5,267 nucleotides of DNA from Pseudomonadota bacterium (GTDB taxonomy: Bacteria; Pseudomonadota; Alphaproteobacteria; Rhizobiales; Rhizobiaceae): assembly GCA_023399635.1 (NCBI GenBank), contig JAEWOP010000218.1, forward strand, positions 1 through 5,267, in the 5' to 3' direction. Every line of letters begins with the position of its first letter. Position 1 is the stretch's first letter. The notes below the pieces were generated by a model. The model was given only the letters and a program-made list of their open reading frames with translations, had not been told where the DNA came from and searched no databases. Positions 5,164 to 5,267 of the stretch are shown piece by piece. Position numbers and translations under genes: made by a program.

Positions 5164-5267
5164 ATGTCTGATGCTCATGGCGTCGCCCGCGACCAACTCC
5201 GCGCATTTGTCGAGCGCATCGAAAGACTGGAAGAAGAAAAGAAGACGATCGCCGACGACATCAAGGA
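5164..5267 (+). CDS. gapR: GapR-like DUF2312 nucleoid protein (5' part, cut by window end)
   Basis: The first 34 codons are present and open to the window end. The stretch LRAFVERIERLEEEKKTI (12-29) followed by ADDIK is the characteristic amino-terminal coiled-coil of the DUF2312 family (PF10073). Family members are about 80-90 residues; the missing part should hold the remaining helices and basic DNA-binding residues. The best-studied member, GapR of Caulobacter, is a nucleoid-associated protein that prefers overtwisted DNA and assists type II topoisomerases during replication. The same role is inferred here from family membership. The gene may be read from its own promoter or continue from the amidohydrolase-DUF1244 unit 86 bp upstream. 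Confidence 0.88.
   Translation, partial: MSDAHGVARDQLRAFVERIERLEEEKKTIADDIK

Overview
The window looks like a chromosomal housekeeping segment of an alphaproteobacterium, most likely a member of the Rhizobiaceae (Rhizobium, Sinorhizobium or Agrobacterium group). The reasons are a strong preference for G or C at third codon positions, the protein sequences themselves, and the combination of a type-B L36 tail, a PykA-type pyruvate kinase, DUF1036, a COG3931-type N-formylglutamate amidohydrolase, DUF1244 and a GapR/DUF2312 protein. From memory this gene order is common in rhizobia; I could not run a synteny search. I see no insertion sequence, prophage, CRISPR array, tRNA or rRNA.

Left part (1-1743, + strand). 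The window opens on the last nine codons of rpmJ (ribosomal protein bL36, YkgO type), followed by a probable terminator hairpin. Next comes a 39-bp region with a near-perfect 16-bp inverted repeat that runs into the start codon of an exported TPR protein. A membrane-anchored alpha/beta hydrolase follows 2 nt after the TPR stop, so these two genes probably form one transcription unit.

Middle part (1744-3772, - strand). A secreted DUF1036 protein and pyruvate kinase form an operon with a 1-nt stop/start overlap (TGATG). It ends at a clear rho-independent terminator in the gap facing the hydrolase gene. The pyruvate kinase has a complete active site and carries the residues linked to potassium-independent enzymes.

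Right part (3773-5267). A 188-bp divergent intergenic region contains a perfect 16-bp AT-rich palindrome, CTATAATCGATTATAG, that reads as a TATAAT-type -10 box on both strands. To its right on the + strand lie the N-formylglutamate amidohydrolase-like gene, a DUF1244 gene 13 bp later, and after 86 bp the beginning of a gapR-like gene cut by the window end.

The genes do not form one obvious pathway: they cover translation, glycolysis, chromosome structure, a possible amidohydrolase and envelope proteins of unknown role. I see no convincing evidence of a new multi-gene system. The items most worth a second look are the inverted repeat at the TPR start, the double -10 palindrome, the coupling of a secreted DUF1036 protein to pyruvate kinase, and the uncharacterised hydrolase, DUF1036 and DUF1244 proteins.
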